A DNA stretch of 64,000 nucleotides. Source: Nocardia mexicana NBRC 108244 (GTDB lineage Bacteria; Actinomycetota; Actinomycetes; Mycobacteriales; Mycobacteriaceae). This document shows, piece after piece, positions 48,034 through 57,477 of the stretch; within the stretch, counting starts at the first letter, position 1, and each line of letters opens with the position of its first letter. Location: NCBI RefSeq assembly GCF_001613165.1, contig NZ_BDBV01000055.1, positions 1-64,000 of the forward strand. The letters run 5' to 3'. A program made the position numbers and the translations under genes. Below the pieces are notes generated by a model that worked only from the letters and a program-made list of their open reading frames with translations, did no database searches and was not told where the DNA came from.

Positions 48034-49581
48034 CTACGGCAGCTCGACCGAAAGCTGGTGGTGGAAGCGGTCTTCCGGATCCCACCGCGCCTTCACCCGC
48101 TGCAGCCGGGGATAACTCGCGCCGTAGTAGAAGGCGTGCCAGGGCAGTCCGGAGCCGTTCCACTGCGGGTCGGCGAGATCGGGATCCGGATAGTTGATGT
48201 AGCTGCCGCCGTTGCGGTCGTCGGGCACCGGCACCCCGCCGGTACCGGCGTAGAGATCGCGGTACATTTCCCGCGCCCACCCGATGTGGCGGGCGTCGTC
48301 CTCGGGCAGCCGCCAGGCCGCGTGGATGAGCATCTTCATGAAGCAGTCGCGCGCGGGCATGGCCGTGGCGTCGGGCGCGACGGCGTTGATCGCGCCGCCG
48401 AACGGCAGGAACTCGAGCACCGATTCGTCGTCGGGGCGCAGTTCGGCCATGCGGCGGTAGCAGATTCGCAGCTGCTCGGGCGAATAGGGCCGCCGCAGAT
48501 AGGCCGCCTTGATCTTCACCCGCGGCGGCATCGGCGCCTTGGCGTAGTAGACCCGATCCACGGTGCCCGCATACGAATCCCGGGCGGGCGGCATCAGCAA
48601 CGGTCCGGGAACGACACCCGCCCCGAGCCGGGCGACGAATTCGTCCACCCGCGCCTGGGCGTCGGGCTGCGTGGCATCCATCAGGACGAGCACCTCGGTG
48701 GACCCGTCGGCGATCGGATGCACGCTCAACGGCGCGTACAGGCCCGCGAACCGGTTGCCGGGTTCGCGGTGGCGCGCAAAGAAATCCAGGTAGTTGCCGA
48801 GGAACCGCAGGAACGACTCCTCGGTGGTGAAGGGCAGCACCAGCCGCGCCGACAGCATCTGGGAGGGTGGCCTCGGCAGCGCCGTGCGCGGATCACCGCC
48901 GTCGGATTCGGGTGAGCGCAGCAGAAACCGGGTCACCACACCGAAATTGCCGCCACCCCCGCCGGTGTGTGCCCACCACAGGTCCCGGTGCGGGCCCTCC
49001 CTGGTCGCGACGACCACCGACGCATCGCCGGTGACGACCTCCACCCCGTACAGGTGGTCGGCGACCAGCCCGTGCCGGCGCGACAGCGGCCCGTAACCGC
49101 CGCCGCTGACATGTCCGCCCGCGCCCACCCCCTTGCAGATGCCGCCCGGAACGGTCACGCCCCACCGGCCCAGCTGTTCGTACACTGTGCTCAGCTCGGC
49201 CCCGGCGGCCACCGAGAACGCGCGATACCGCTCGTCCCACCGGATTTCGGTCATCCGTTCCAGATCGATCAGGGCCCGCGACCTCGCATTGTCGACGAAA
49301 TCGTCGAAACAGTGCCCGCCGGAACGCACCCCGATCGGCAGCCGCTCCTGCACCGCCCGCGCCACCGCATCGCGCACCTCGCTCGTCGTGCCGGGCACGT
49401 GAATCCGCCGGGGCTGCGCCACGAATCGGCGGTTGTATCCGCGCAGGGTCAGCCGCGCATAGTCGGCCTCCCCCGGCGTCACCACCCCCGCTTCGGCCGC
49501 CGCCACCACCGGTCGCCCGAGCACCGCCGCCGCACCACCGGCGACCGCGGAAGCCAGCAATCCTCGACGCGACAACGGCAC
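48034..49581 (-). CDS. Tat-exported bicovalent FAD oxidase, BBE-like, 515 aa
   Basis: Secreted flavoenzyme of the berberine-bridge family. The twin-Arg signal is SRRGLLASAVAGGAAAVLG with probable cleavage near residue 30. FAD attachment uses His in RSGGHCFDDF and Cys in GGICKGVGAGGHVSGGGYG, the two residues of 6-S-cysteinyl, 8-alpha-N1-histidyl FAD. C-terminal BBE segment is YPRLQRVKARWDPEDRFHHQLSVE. Tat export fits prefolding with a covalent cofactor. Members oxidise oligosaccharides, alkaloids or secondary metabolites. It differs from the cytoplasmic, Cys-less homologue at 38086. Substrate unknown. Confidence 0.9.
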   Translation of the reverse strand: MPLSRRGLLASAVAGGAAAVLGRPVVAAAEAGVVTPGEADYARLTLRGYNRRFVAQPRRIHVPGTTSEVRDAVARAVQERLPIGVRSGGHCFDDFVDNARSRALIDLERMTEIRWDERYRAFSVAAGAELSTVYEQLGRWGVTVPGGICKGVGAGGHVSGGGYGPLSRRHGLVADHLYGVEVVTGDASVVVATREGPHRDLWWAHTGGGGGNFGVVTRFLLRSPESDGGDPRTALPRPPSQMLSARLVLPFTTEESFLRFLGNYLDFFARHREPGNRFAGLYAPLSVHPIADGSTEVLVLMDATQPDAQARVDEFVARLGAGVVPGPLLMPPARDSYAGTVDRVYYAKAPMPPRVKIKAAYLRRPYSPEQLRICYRRMAELRPDDESVLEFLPFGGAINAVAPDATAMPARDCFMKMLIHAAWRLPEDDARHIGWAREMYRDLYAGTGGVPVPDDRNGGSYINYPDPDLADPQWNGSGLPWHAFYYGASYPRLQRVKARWDPEDRFHHQLSVELP

Positions 49582-49848
49582 CTGCTACACCCCTCACTCG
49601 TCGGCTTTCGGGCCACGTACACCACATCGACGGTAGCCCTCGAGTAGCGGAATCACGTGAAGCGCACGCCGTCAGGACTCTCGATCCTCGAAGTGGTGCA
49701 CCCACTGGCGGTTCCCCGTGTGGCGCAGTCGAAACCGGACCGCACCCGGCGTATCGCAGCATTCGCTGCAGAGTTGCGCTGGATGCCGAGGGCTGATGAT
49801 TACGGCCGAAAACGTGCCGGAAATCGGGGTGGGAGGTCGACGACCGTC

Positions 49849-50586
49849 CTACTGCCCCACGCGCTCCCAGCCGCGCGGGGGCTTGTGGGTGCCCAGCGAT
49901 TCGTCGCGGCTGCGGTACACGATGTAGGGGCGGGTCAGGTAGCCGACGGGCGCGGACCACACGTGCACCAACCGGCTGAACGGCCAGAAGGCGAACAGCG
50001 CGCAGGCGGCCAGGGCATGCAGTTGGAAACCCAGCGGCGCGTGCACCATCAGCTCGGGCTCGGGGTTGAAGTAGAAGATCGACCGGAACCACGGCGACAC
50101 GTCCTGCCGGTAATCGTGCTCGCGGCCGGACAGCGTGTAGAACAGTGTCGTGCCGAGCCCGAGGGCGAGGGTGAGACCGAGCAGCACGTACATGACCTTG
50201 TCGTTGCGGGTCGTCGCCGAGAACACCGGTCCGACCGTGCGCCGCCGGTAGATCAGGATCGCCAGGCCCGCGACGGCCGCGATCCCGGCGACGGTGCCCA
50301 GCGCGAACGACACCGCGTGATAGGTGCCCTCGCTCACCCCGATCGCCTCGGTCCACGACTCCGGGATCACCAGCCCCAGCACATGCCCGAGGAACACGAA
50401 CACGATCCCGTAGTGGAACAGCGGACTGCCCAGCCGCAGCAGCCGGTTCTCGTAGAGCTGCGAGGAGCGGGTGGTCCAGCCGAACTTGTCGTAGCGGTAG
50501 CGCCAGACGTGCCCGACCAGGCAGATCCCCAGCGCCGCATACGGTACGACGCTCCACAGCAGAATATCCTTGGCGCTCAGCGTCAT
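49849..50586 (-). CDS. narI: respiratory nitrate reductase gamma subunit NarI, 245 aa
   Basis: Membrane cytochrome b subunit that accepts electrons from menaquinol. Five TM helices; SPLFHYGIVFVFLGHVLGL and LMVHAPLGFQLHALAACALFAFWPFSRLVHVWSAP supply His heme ligands; a conserved SSQLYENRLLRLGSPLFHYG stretch follows TM1. Length is typical. The ATG overlaps the narJ stop by 4 nt. Last gene of narGHJI. 267 bp separate its 3' end from the next gene; that gap shows no other gene. Confidence 0.95.
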   Translation of the reverse strand: MTLSAKDILLWSVVPYAALGICLVGHVWRYRYDKFGWTTRSSQLYENRLLRLGSPLFHYGIVFVFLGHVLGLVIPESWTEAIGVSEGTYHAVSFALGTVAGIAAVAGLAILIYRRRTVGPVFSATTRNDKVMYVLLGLTLALGLGTTLFYTLSGREHDYRQDVSPWFRSIFYFNPEPELMVHAPLGFQLHALAACALFAFWPFSRLVHVWSAPVGYLTRPYIVYRSRDESLGTHKPPRGWERVGQ

Positions 50587-51221
50587 CGACGGCCTCCGAT
50601 CGGTTCCCCCATATAGGACGGCGGTGCGAACGGTTCCAGCCCGACCTCCTCACCGGGCGGCCCCTCGGCGATCAGGCGGGCCAGCGCGTCGCGGTCGCTG
50701 CCGTGCAGCGGCGGCAATGTCGCACTCACCGAATCCAGGACGCCCGCCCACGGCGAGCCCGCCTCGCGCAGCCCGAGCCGCATGAGCTCCACGCCCACCC
50801 GGTACTCGACCAGCAGCCCGTGTCCCGCATCGGTGTTCGCGGCGGCGAACTCCAGCACTACGGCGAGGTGGTCGGGCAGTTCCTCGTCGCCGAGGGCCAG
50901 TCCCGCCGCCTTGTAGACCTGTTTGAACCGCAGCAGCGCCATCCCGCGCTTGCGGGTGTCGCCGTAGAGGAAGTAGGTCAGGTAGGGGCTGAACCGCTTG
51001 CGATGGTCGAAGGTGTCGACGTATTCGGTGGCCAGCGCGAGCGGTTCGGTGCGGTCGAGGTAATCCAGCACCGACCGCAAGGGTGCACCGACTGCCTTCG
51101 GCAGGGCACCGGCCGCTCGCCGCAGCAACGCGCGCCGGCCGAGCAGGACCTCGTCCGGATATCCCAGCAGCAGCGACTGCACCTGCCACGCCGCCGCGCG
51201 GTCCCCCGCACTCGGGCTCAT
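50583..51221 (-). CDS. narJ: nitrate reductase molybdenum cofactor assembly chaperone NarJ, 212 aa
   Basis: Cytoplasmic redox-enzyme maturation protein of the TorD/NarJ family, needed to insert cofactors into apo-NarGH. Helical sequence with the family pattern QSLLLGYPDEVLLGRRALLRRAAGALP, YVDTFDHRKRFSPYLTYFLYGDTRKRGMALLRFKQVYKAAG and ELPDHLAVVLEFAA. Start overlaps the narH stop by 4 nt. Length agrees with actinobacterial NarJ. Confidence 0.94.
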   Translation of the reverse strand: MSPSAGDRAAAWQVQSLLLGYPDEVLLGRRALLRRAAGALPKAVGAPLRSVLDYLDRTEPLALATEYVDTFDHRKRFSPYLTYFLYGDTRKRGMALLRFKQVYKAAGLALGDEELPDHLAVVLEFAAANTDAGHGLLVEYRVGVELMRLGLREAGSPWAGVLDSVSATLPPLHGSDRDALARLIAEGPPGEEVGLEPFAPPSYMGEPIGGRR

Positions 51222-52885
51222 TTGCGGTGCTTCCCTTCGGTCTTGGGCGGCAGCAGCCCTTCCGGGTGGCCGCGCCCGTCCCAGTTGAGCAGGTTGATGC
51301 GCGACGATTTACCCGCGGGCGCGGCGGCGGTATCGCTGGTCTGCCGGTCGCGCAGCATCTGGAAGTTCTCCACCGCAACAGGTGTCACGTGACCGGAGCT
51401 CTCGCCGAACGGGCCCCACCCCTCCATACCCGGCCCGCCGTCGTAGTCGAGGCTGCATCCGGTGGCCGATTCCTCCAGCCCCCGGGCCTGTTCGGCGTGC
51501 GCGGCGGGAATGACGTAGCGCTCCTCGTACTTCGCCAGCGCCAGCAGCCGGTACATGTCGTAGAGCTGCTCCTCGGTCATGCCGACCCGCTCGGCGATCT
51601 CGGGGCGGGTAGCGCGGCCGAGATTGATATCGCGCATGTAGCTGCGCATCCCGGCCAGCGTGCGCAGCACCGCCTGCACCGGCGCCACATCGCCCGCGGT
51701 GAACAGCTCCGCCAGATATTCGACGGGGATCCGCAGCGCCTCGATGGCGGCGAACAGGTTGCCGTGGTCCTCGGCGTCGTGCCCGGTATCGCGCAGCACG
51801 TCCACCACCGGCGACAGCGGCGGGATGTACCAGACCATCGGCACCGTCCGGTACTCCGGATGCAGCGGCAACGCCACCCGATAGGTGTTGATCAGCGCGT
51901 ACACCGGGGACCGCTGCGCGGCCTCGATCCAGTCGCGCGGAATACCGGCCCGTTCGCACTCGGCGACGACCTCCGGGTCGTGCGGATCGAGGAAGGCGTC
52001 TCGTTGCGCCGCATAGAGATCCTGCTCGTCCGGCGTCGCGGCGATGTCGAGGACCTTGTCGGCGTCGTAGAGCATCAGCCCGATGTAGCGCAGCCGCCCG
52101 ACGCAGGTCTCCGCGCACACGGTCGGCAGTCCCACCTCCACGCGCGGGAAGCAGAACGTGCATTTCTCGGCCTTGCCGGTGCGGTGGTTGAAGAAGATCT
52201 TCTTGTACGGGCAGCCGGATACGCACATCCGCCAGCCGCGGCACTTGTCCTGATCGACCAGCACGATGCCGTCCTCGCTGCGCTTGTAGATCGCGCCGGA
52301 CGGGCACGACGCCATGCACGACGGGTTGAGACAGTGCTCGCAGATGCGCGGCAGATAGAACATGAAGGTGTGCTCGAACTCGAACTTCACCTTGTCGGCG
52401 ATGTCGGCGAGCAGCGGGTCCTTGCGCGCGAGATCCGGTGCGCCGCCGAGATCGTCGTCCCAGTTGGCCGACCAGGTGACCTTGGTGTCCTTACCGGTGA
52501 TCAGCGACTTGGGCCGCGCCACCGGCGTGTGCTGCTGCACGGGCGCGCTGGTGAGGGTGTCGTAGTCGTAGGTCCACGGCTCGTAGTAGTCCGACAGCTC
52601 CGGCAGGATCGGGTTGTCGAAGATCGTGAACAGCTTGCGCCAGCGCCCGCCGCCGCGCAGCGTCAACCGGCCGCGCCGATCCAGGGTCCAGCCGCCGCGC
52701 CACCGCTTCTGATCCTCGTAGGTGCGCGGATAACCCTGTCCCGGACGGGTTTCCACATTGTTGAACCACACGTATTCGACGCCGGCGCGATTGGTCCAGG
52801 TCTGCTTGCAGGTCACCGAGCAGGTGTGGCAGCCGATGCACTTGTCGAGGTTCATCACCATCGCCATCTGCGCCATGGGTTTCAT
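51218..52885 (-). CDS. narH: nitrate reductase beta subunit NarH, 555 aa
   Basis: Iron-sulfur electron-transfer subunit. Cluster motifs: CIGCHTCSVTCKQTW near residue 17, CEHCLNPSCMASCPSGA near 180, CRGWRMCVSGCPYKK (Trp in place of a Cys, as usual for the 3Fe-4S cluster of NarH) and CTFCFPRVEVGLPTVCAETC. All four cluster sets expected for NarH are present. The ATG start at 52885 overlaps the narG stop by 4 nt; an upstream extension in this frame is shadow of narG. It passes electrons from NarI heme to NarG. Confidence 0.96.
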   Translation of the reverse strand: MKPMAQMAMVMNLDKCIGCHTCSVTCKQTWTNRAGVEYVWFNNVETRPGQGYPRTYEDQKRWRGGWTLDRRGRLTLRGGGRWRKLFTIFDNPILPELSDYYEPWTYDYDTLTSAPVQQHTPVARPKSLITGKDTKVTWSANWDDDLGGAPDLARKDPLLADIADKVKFEFEHTFMFYLPRICEHCLNPSCMASCPSGAIYKRSEDGIVLVDQDKCRGWRMCVSGCPYKKIFFNHRTGKAEKCTFCFPRVEVGLPTVCAETCVGRLRYIGLMLYDADKVLDIAATPDEQDLYAAQRDAFLDPHDPEVVAECERAGIPRDWIEAAQRSPVYALINTYRVALPLHPEYRTVPMVWYIPPLSPVVDVLRDTGHDAEDHGNLFAAIEALRIPVEYLAELFTAGDVAPVQAVLRTLAGMRSYMRDINLGRATRPEIAERVGMTEEQLYDMYRLLALAKYEERYVIPAAHAEQARGLEESATGCSLDYDGGPGMEGWGPFGESSGHVTPVAVENFQMLRDRQTSDTAAAPAGKSSRINLLNWDGRGHPEGLLPPKTEGKHRK

Positions 52886-55800
52886 CGGTACCGCACCTCC
52901 TGGCCGCGGCGGCGGATCACGGTGATCTCGTCGCGCTGATTGCCGGTCGGGCCGAGATAGTTGAACGCGAACGACAGCTGCGCGTACCCGCCGATCAGAT
53001 GGGTGGGCTTGATCAGCAGCCGGGTCAGCGAATTGTGGATACCGCCGCGCTGCCCGGACGTTTCGGCGATCGGCACGTCGATCACGCGATCCTGCGCGTG
53101 ATGCATGTAGACGGTGCCCTCCGGCATCCGGTGCGAGACGATCGCCCGCGCCACCACGACACCGTTGCGGTTCACCGCCTCGATCCAATCATTGTCCGCG
53201 ACACCGATTTTCGCGGCATCGAGATTCGACATCCAGATCGTGGGACCGCCCCGCGACAGGCTCAGCATGAACAGGTTGTCCTGATACTCGGAGTGGATCG
53301 ACCACTTCGAGTGCGGTGTCAGATAGCGCAGCGTGAGGCCGTGCTCGCCGGTCGCACCGAGCACCGGCTCGGCGAACAGCGCGGCCATGTTCAGCGGCGG
53401 CCGGAACACCGGAAGCTGCTCGCCCACCTCCGCCATCCAGTCGTGGTCGAGATAGAAATGCTGGCGGCCGGTGAGGGTGTGCCACGGCTTGTGCCGCTCC
53501 ACGTTCAGGGTGAACGGGGAATACCGCCGCCCGCCGGACTCCGAACCCGACCATTCCGGCGAGGTGATCACCGGAACCGGCGCGGCCTGCGTGTCCTGGA
53601 AGGTGACCCGCTTGCCCTCGTGTTCGGCGGCCAGATCGGCCAGCCGGGTTCCGGTGCGCTGCTCCAGCGTCCGGAACCCCTGCGTGGCGAGGCGGCCGTT
53701 GGTGGTGCCCGACAGCGCCAGGATCGCCTCGCAGGCATCGACATCGCGCACCAGCGACGGCCGCCCGTCCGCGGGCCCGCCGCGCACGGTACCGTTCTTC
53801 TCTGCCAGATACTCGATTTCGCGCCGCACGTCGAAGGTGACGCCCTTGGTGGTGGCGCCGAGGGTGTCCAGCAGCGGTCCCAGCGCCGCCATCTTCGCCG
53901 CCACCGCCGGATAGTCGCGTTCCACGGCGATCAGCTTCGGCATGGTCTTGCCCGGGATCGGTTCGCACTCACCGGCTTTCCAGTCCCGCACCACGCCGTG
54001 CGGGGTGGCCAGTTCGTCGGGGGTGTCGTGCAGCAGCGGCGCCGCGACCACGTCGGTGCGCTTGCCGAGATGGTCGAATGCCAGGCGGCTGAACGCCTTC
54101 CCGATGCTCTGGAACGCGTCCCAGTCGGTGCGGGCCTGCCAGGGCGGGGCGATGGCGGGCGAGAACGAGTGCACGAACGGATGCATATCGGTGGTCGACA
54201 GGTCGTACTTCTCGTACCAGGTCGCCGCGGGCAGCACCACATCCGAGTACAGGGTGGTGCTGGTCATCCGGAAGTCCAGGGTCAGCAGCAGATCCAGCTT
54301 CCCGGCCGGTGCCTCCTCGCGCCACTCCACGTCCTTGGGCCGGGCATTCGGCGGCGCCTGCTCCGCGCGCAGCGCCGAATTCGCGCCCAGCACATGTTTC
54401 AGGAAATACTCGTCGCCCTTCGCCGAGGAGCCCAGCAGATTCGACCGCCACACGCTGAGCACCCGCGGAAAGTTCTGCGGCGCATCGGGATCCTCGCACG
54501 CGAACCGCAGCCGCCCCAGCTTCAGCTCCGACACCACATAGTCGGCGACCGGCAGGCCCGCCTGCTCCGCCTCGTCGGCCAGGTCGAGGGGATTGCGGTC
54601 GAAACTCGGATACGACGGCATCCAGCCCAGCCGCGCCGACAGCGCGATCAGATCCGCTGTGGTGCGGCCCGACAGCTTCCCGCCCGCCCCCACGCCGGCG
54701 AGGGTGTCGGCGGTGAACGGGTCGTAGCGGAACTGATCGGAATGCAGATACCAGTAGGCGGTCTGGATCATCTGCCGCGGCGGCCGCGACCAGTCCAGCG
54801 CATTGGCGACCTGCGCCCAACCGGTGACCGGGCGGCACTTCTCCTGCCCGACGTAATGCGCCCAGCCGCCGCCGTTCACGCCCTGGCAGCCGGTCAGCGT
54901 GGTCAGCGCCAGAAAGGTGCGGTAGATGGCATCGGAGTGGAACCAGTGATTGGTGCCCGCGCCCAGGATGATCATCGACCGGCCCTCGGTTTCGGCCGCG
55001 TTGGCGGCGAATTCGCGGCCGATCCGCGCCGCCGCCGCGGCCGGCACCCCCGTGATCGTCTCCTGCCACGCGGGTGTTCCGGGCTGGACCGCGTCGTCGT
55101 AGCCGGTCGGCCACTGGCCCGGCAGACCCGGCCGGTGCACGCCGTACTGGGCCAGCATCAGGTCGTAGACGGTGGTGACCAGGTGCCCGCCGACGGTGCG
55201 CACGGGCACGCCGCGCCACAGCGGGTGCGCCGCGCCGTCGGGGGCGTCGAACCGCGACAGCTGGACGGCCACCGCGTCGCCGCCGTAGACGGTCAGCAGC
55301 GGATTGGCCTGTCCGAGTTCGAGATTCCACTTCCCGGCGCCCTCCTCGCCGTAGCGGAATCCGAGCGAACCGTTGGGTACCACCGGTTTTCCGTCGTCGT
55401 CGAGGACCACGGTCTTGAACTCGGCGTTCGGTTCGCCCGCGTGGTCGGCGAGATCGGCCGCGGTGAGGAACTTTCCGGGCCGATAGCCCTCACCCTCGGC
55501 GTCGAGCCGCACCAGGAAGGGCAGATCGGTGAAGCGCTTCACGTAGTCCCGGAAGTACGGTTCGGCCTTGTCGACGAAGAACTCCCGCAGGATCACATGC
55601 CCCATCGCCATCGCCAGCGCGCCGTCGGTGCCCGGATGCGGGGCCAGCCATTCGTCGGCGAATTTCACGTTGTCGGCGTAGTCGGGCGCGACGGCGATCA
55701 CCTTCTGGCCGCGGTAGCGCGCCTCCGCCATCCAATGCGCGTCCGGCGTGCGGGTCACCGGCACGTTCGACCCCCACATGATCAAATAGCCCGCGTCCCA

Positions 55801-56553
55801 CCAGTCCCCGGACTCCGGCACATCGGTCTGGTCGCCGAACACCTGCGGCGAGGCCACCGGCAGATCGGCGTACCAGTCGTAGAACGACAGCATCACCCCG
55901 CCCAGCAGCGACACGAACCGCGATCCGGCCGCGAACGACACCATCGACATCGCCGGAATCGGTGAGAAGCCCGCCACCCGGTCCGGGCCGTAGGTCTTGA
56001 CCGTGTGCACATGCGCGGCGGCGATCAGCTCCACCGCCTCGTCCCAGGTCGCCCGGACCAGGCCGCCGCGGCCGCGCAGGCTCTTGTAGCGCCGCGCGGT
56101 CTCGGGATCCTCGACGATCGACGCCCACGCCGACACCGGATCCCCGGTGCGCGCCTTCGCTTCTCGATACAGTTCCAGCAACGTCCCGCGGATATACGGA
56201 TAGCGCACCCGCGTGGGCGAATAGGTGTACCAGGAGAACGCCGCCCCGCGCGGGCAGCCGCGCGGCTCGTACTCCGGACGGTCCGGGCCCACCGAGGGAT
56301 AGTCGGTCTGCTGGGTCTCCCAGGTGATGATGCCGTCCTTGACATACACCTTCCACGAACACGATCCGGTGCAGTTCACCCCGTGCGTCGAACGCACCAC
56401 CTTGTCGTGCGACCAGCGATCCCGATAGAACTCGTCGGCCTGGCGTCCGCCGATCTGGTACAGCGTCCGCAGATCGGGCGACACATCCGTGCGGGTGAAG
56501 AATCGCCGCGTTCGGATCAGCGCATCGGTCAGTTCGCCATCCAGTTGCACCAT
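52882..56553 (-). CDS. narG: nitrate reductase alpha subunit NarG, 1223 aa
   Basis: Catalytic Mo-bis-MGD subunit reducing nitrate to nitrite at the cytoplasmic face. The FS0 cluster site is HGVNCTGSCSWKVYV (His and Cys) with Cys in PRGCPRG. The Mo-ligand Asp region reads FGDQTDVPESGDWWDAGYLIMWGSN. GGGWAHYVGQEKCRPVTGW, RAEQAPPNARPKD and TTLYSDVVLPAATWYEKYDLSTTDMHP are NarG hallmarks. Length is typical. The ATG 56553 has GGGAGG 7 nt upstream; the GTG at 56559 would be only 1 nt from that SD. First gene of narGHJI; no narK is present in the window. A 14-bp inverted repeat lies just upstream. Confidence 0.97.
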   Translation of the reverse strand: MVQLDGELTDALIRTRRFFTRTDVSPDLRTLYQIGGRQADEFYRDRWSHDKVVRSTHGVNCTGSCSWKVYVKDGIITWETQQTDYPSVGPDRPEYEPRGCPRGAAFSWYTYSPTRVRYPYIRGTLLELYREAKARTGDPVSAWASIVEDPETARRYKSLRGRGGLVRATWDEAVELIAAAHVHTVKTYGPDRVAGFSPIPAMSMVSFAAGSRFVSLLGGVMLSFYDWYADLPVASPQVFGDQTDVPESGDWWDAGYLIMWGSNVPVTRTPDAHWMAEARYRGQKVIAVAPDYADNVKFADEWLAPHPGTDGALAMAMGHVILREFFVDKAEPYFRDYVKRFTDLPFLVRLDAEGEGYRPGKFLTAADLADHAGEPNAEFKTVVLDDDGKPVVPNGSLGFRYGEEGAGKWNLELGQANPLLTVYGGDAVAVQLSRFDAPDGAAHPLWRGVPVRTVGGHLVTTVYDLMLAQYGVHRPGLPGQWPTGYDDAVQPGTPAWQETITGVPAAAAARIGREFAANAAETEGRSMIILGAGTNHWFHSDAIYRTFLALTTLTGCQGVNGGGWAHYVGQEKCRPVTGWAQVANALDWSRPPRQMIQTAYWYLHSDQFRYDPFTADTLAGVGAGGKLSGRTTADLIALSARLGWMPSYPSFDRNPLDLADEAEQAGLPVADYVVSELKLGRLRFACEDPDAPQNFPRVLSVWRSNLLGSSAKGDEYFLKHVLGANSALRAEQAPPNARPKDVEWREEAPAGKLDLLLTLDFRMTSTTLYSDVVLPAATWYEKYDLSTTDMHPFVHSFSPAIAPPWQARTDWDAFQSIGKAFSRLAFDHLGKRTDVVAAPLLHDTPDELATPHGVVRDWKAGECEPIPGKTMPKLIAVERDYPAVAAKMAALGPLLDTLGATTKGVTFDVRREIEYLAEKNGTVRGGPADGRPSLVRDVDACEAILALSGTTNGRLATQGFRTLEQRTGTRLADLAAEHEGKRVTFQDTQAAPVPVITSPEWSGSESGGRRYSPFTLNVERHKPWHTLTGRQHFYLDHDWMAEVGEQLPVFRPPLNMAALFAEPVLGATGEHGLTLRYLTPHSKWSIHSEYQDNLFMLSLSRGGPTIWMSNLDAAKIGVADNDWIEAVNRNGVVVARAIVSHRMPEGTVYMHHAQDRVIDVPIAETSGQRGGIHNSLTRLLIKPTHLIGGYAQLSFAFNYLGPTGNQRDEITVIRRRGQEVRYR

Positions 56554-56566
56554 GCGCACGCCTCCC

Positions 56567-56580
56567 TCGACAACTGTCGA
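56567..56580 (-). promoter_or_regulatory. inverted repeat TCGACA-AC-TGTCGA before narG
   Basis: Perfect 6-bp arms with a 2-nt spacer, 14-27 nt upstream of the narG ATG and directly upstream of its SD. The position would let a bound protein block transcription or RNA folding affect the SD. The 140-bp gap holds no FNR-type (TTGAT-N4-ATCAA) site that I can see. Confidence 0.45.
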
Positions 56581-56699
56581 CCGGCGTCGCCGCGGTGGCG
56601 CGCGATCGACTCGCCAATCGCACGAACTCCCAGCACGTTACCTGCGATCACCCCCGCCGCACGGCATTTGTCGGATGAATTCGTGGCGAATGCCGCAAG

Positions 56700-57311
56700 T
56701 TAGCCGATTCTCGGTTCGGAACGCAGCAGTCCGCGTACCCCGACCGTCTCCCCCTGTGCCGCCGACCGATCCACACGCACCGAGGACTGAATCTCTATGG
56801 CGCCCAACCCGATCAGACCGACCCCCACCAGACCCGACAGCGCGCTCACCGTTTCGATCGGCCAGATCACCACGACCGCGGCCACCAGCAGCGTCAGCAC
56901 GCCGTAGAACTCCTGGCGGCCACCGTGGGGCAGATCGTCGGACCACACCGCCACGATCGCCTGCACGATGCCGTGGATCGCCCAGCCCATGCCCACCCAC
57001 AGCGCCAGCATCGCCGCCCAGTCCCCGCTCTGCAGACACCAGACCGCCAACAGCACCGCCAGCATCGCGGTGACGAATTCCAGCACCCGCAGCCCCATCG
57101 CGATGCGGGCGCGGAAGGCGATCGTCAACTGCCACAGCGCCGTCAGCAGCAGGCACAGGCCGAACAGCAGGCCCGCCACCTGCACCGATTTATCCGGCCA
57201 CAGGAGAATGGTCACCCCCAGGATCACCGACGCGCAGCCGATCGTCAGCGCCGCCAGCCACGCGTCACCGGCGAAAACGTCGGTGCGCCCCGCTACTCGG
57301 AGAGTGGGCAT
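56700..57311 (-). CDS. HdeD family (DUF308) membrane protein, 203 aa
   Basis: Six hydrophobic helices in DUF308/HdeD arrangement: AALTIGCASVILGVTILLWPDKSVQV (the WP motif repeated later as AAVVVIWPIETVSALSGLVGVGLIGLGAIEI), FGLCLLLTALWQLTIAF, VTAMLAVLLAVWCLQSGD, ALWVGMGWAIHGIVQAIVAV. HdeD is tied to acid resistance in E. coli; the function in actinobacteria is unknown. TATCAT ends 6 nt before ATG 57311 and no SD is visible, so the mRNA is likely leaderless. It is upstream of narG on the same strand, 146 bp apart. Confidence 0.85.
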   Translation of the reverse strand: MPTLRVAGRTDVFAGDAWLAALTIGCASVILGVTILLWPDKSVQVAGLLFGLCLLLTALWQLTIAFRARIAMGLRVLEFVTAMLAVLLAVWCLQSGDWAAMLALWVGMGWAIHGIVQAIVAVWSDDLPHGGRQEFYGVLTLLVAAVVVIWPIETVSALSGLVGVGLIGLGAIEIQSSVRVDRSAAQGETVGVRGLLRSEPRIG

Positions 57312-57477
57312 AGCACAATGATATGGCCCGCACCCGCAATTAACCGTGGATTTGCGACAGAACGGCCGAGTCGGATCCATCGGGGGTGTCCCGAACGGAA
57401 TTACGGCTATCGAATCGGGGTCTTTTTCGGGGTTCTGCCGGATGTGGCGGCGGCGGTCGCCACCCTAGGGTCGGCCC

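Noticed and set aside
49582..49848. Plus-strand frame beginning at 49657 before narI
   Set aside because: No SD and the frame runs on as a shadow of narI; nothing convincing in this gap.
56554..56559. GTG start of narG at 56559
   Set aside because: It would be 1 nt from the GGGAGG; ATG 56553 has a 7-nt spacer.
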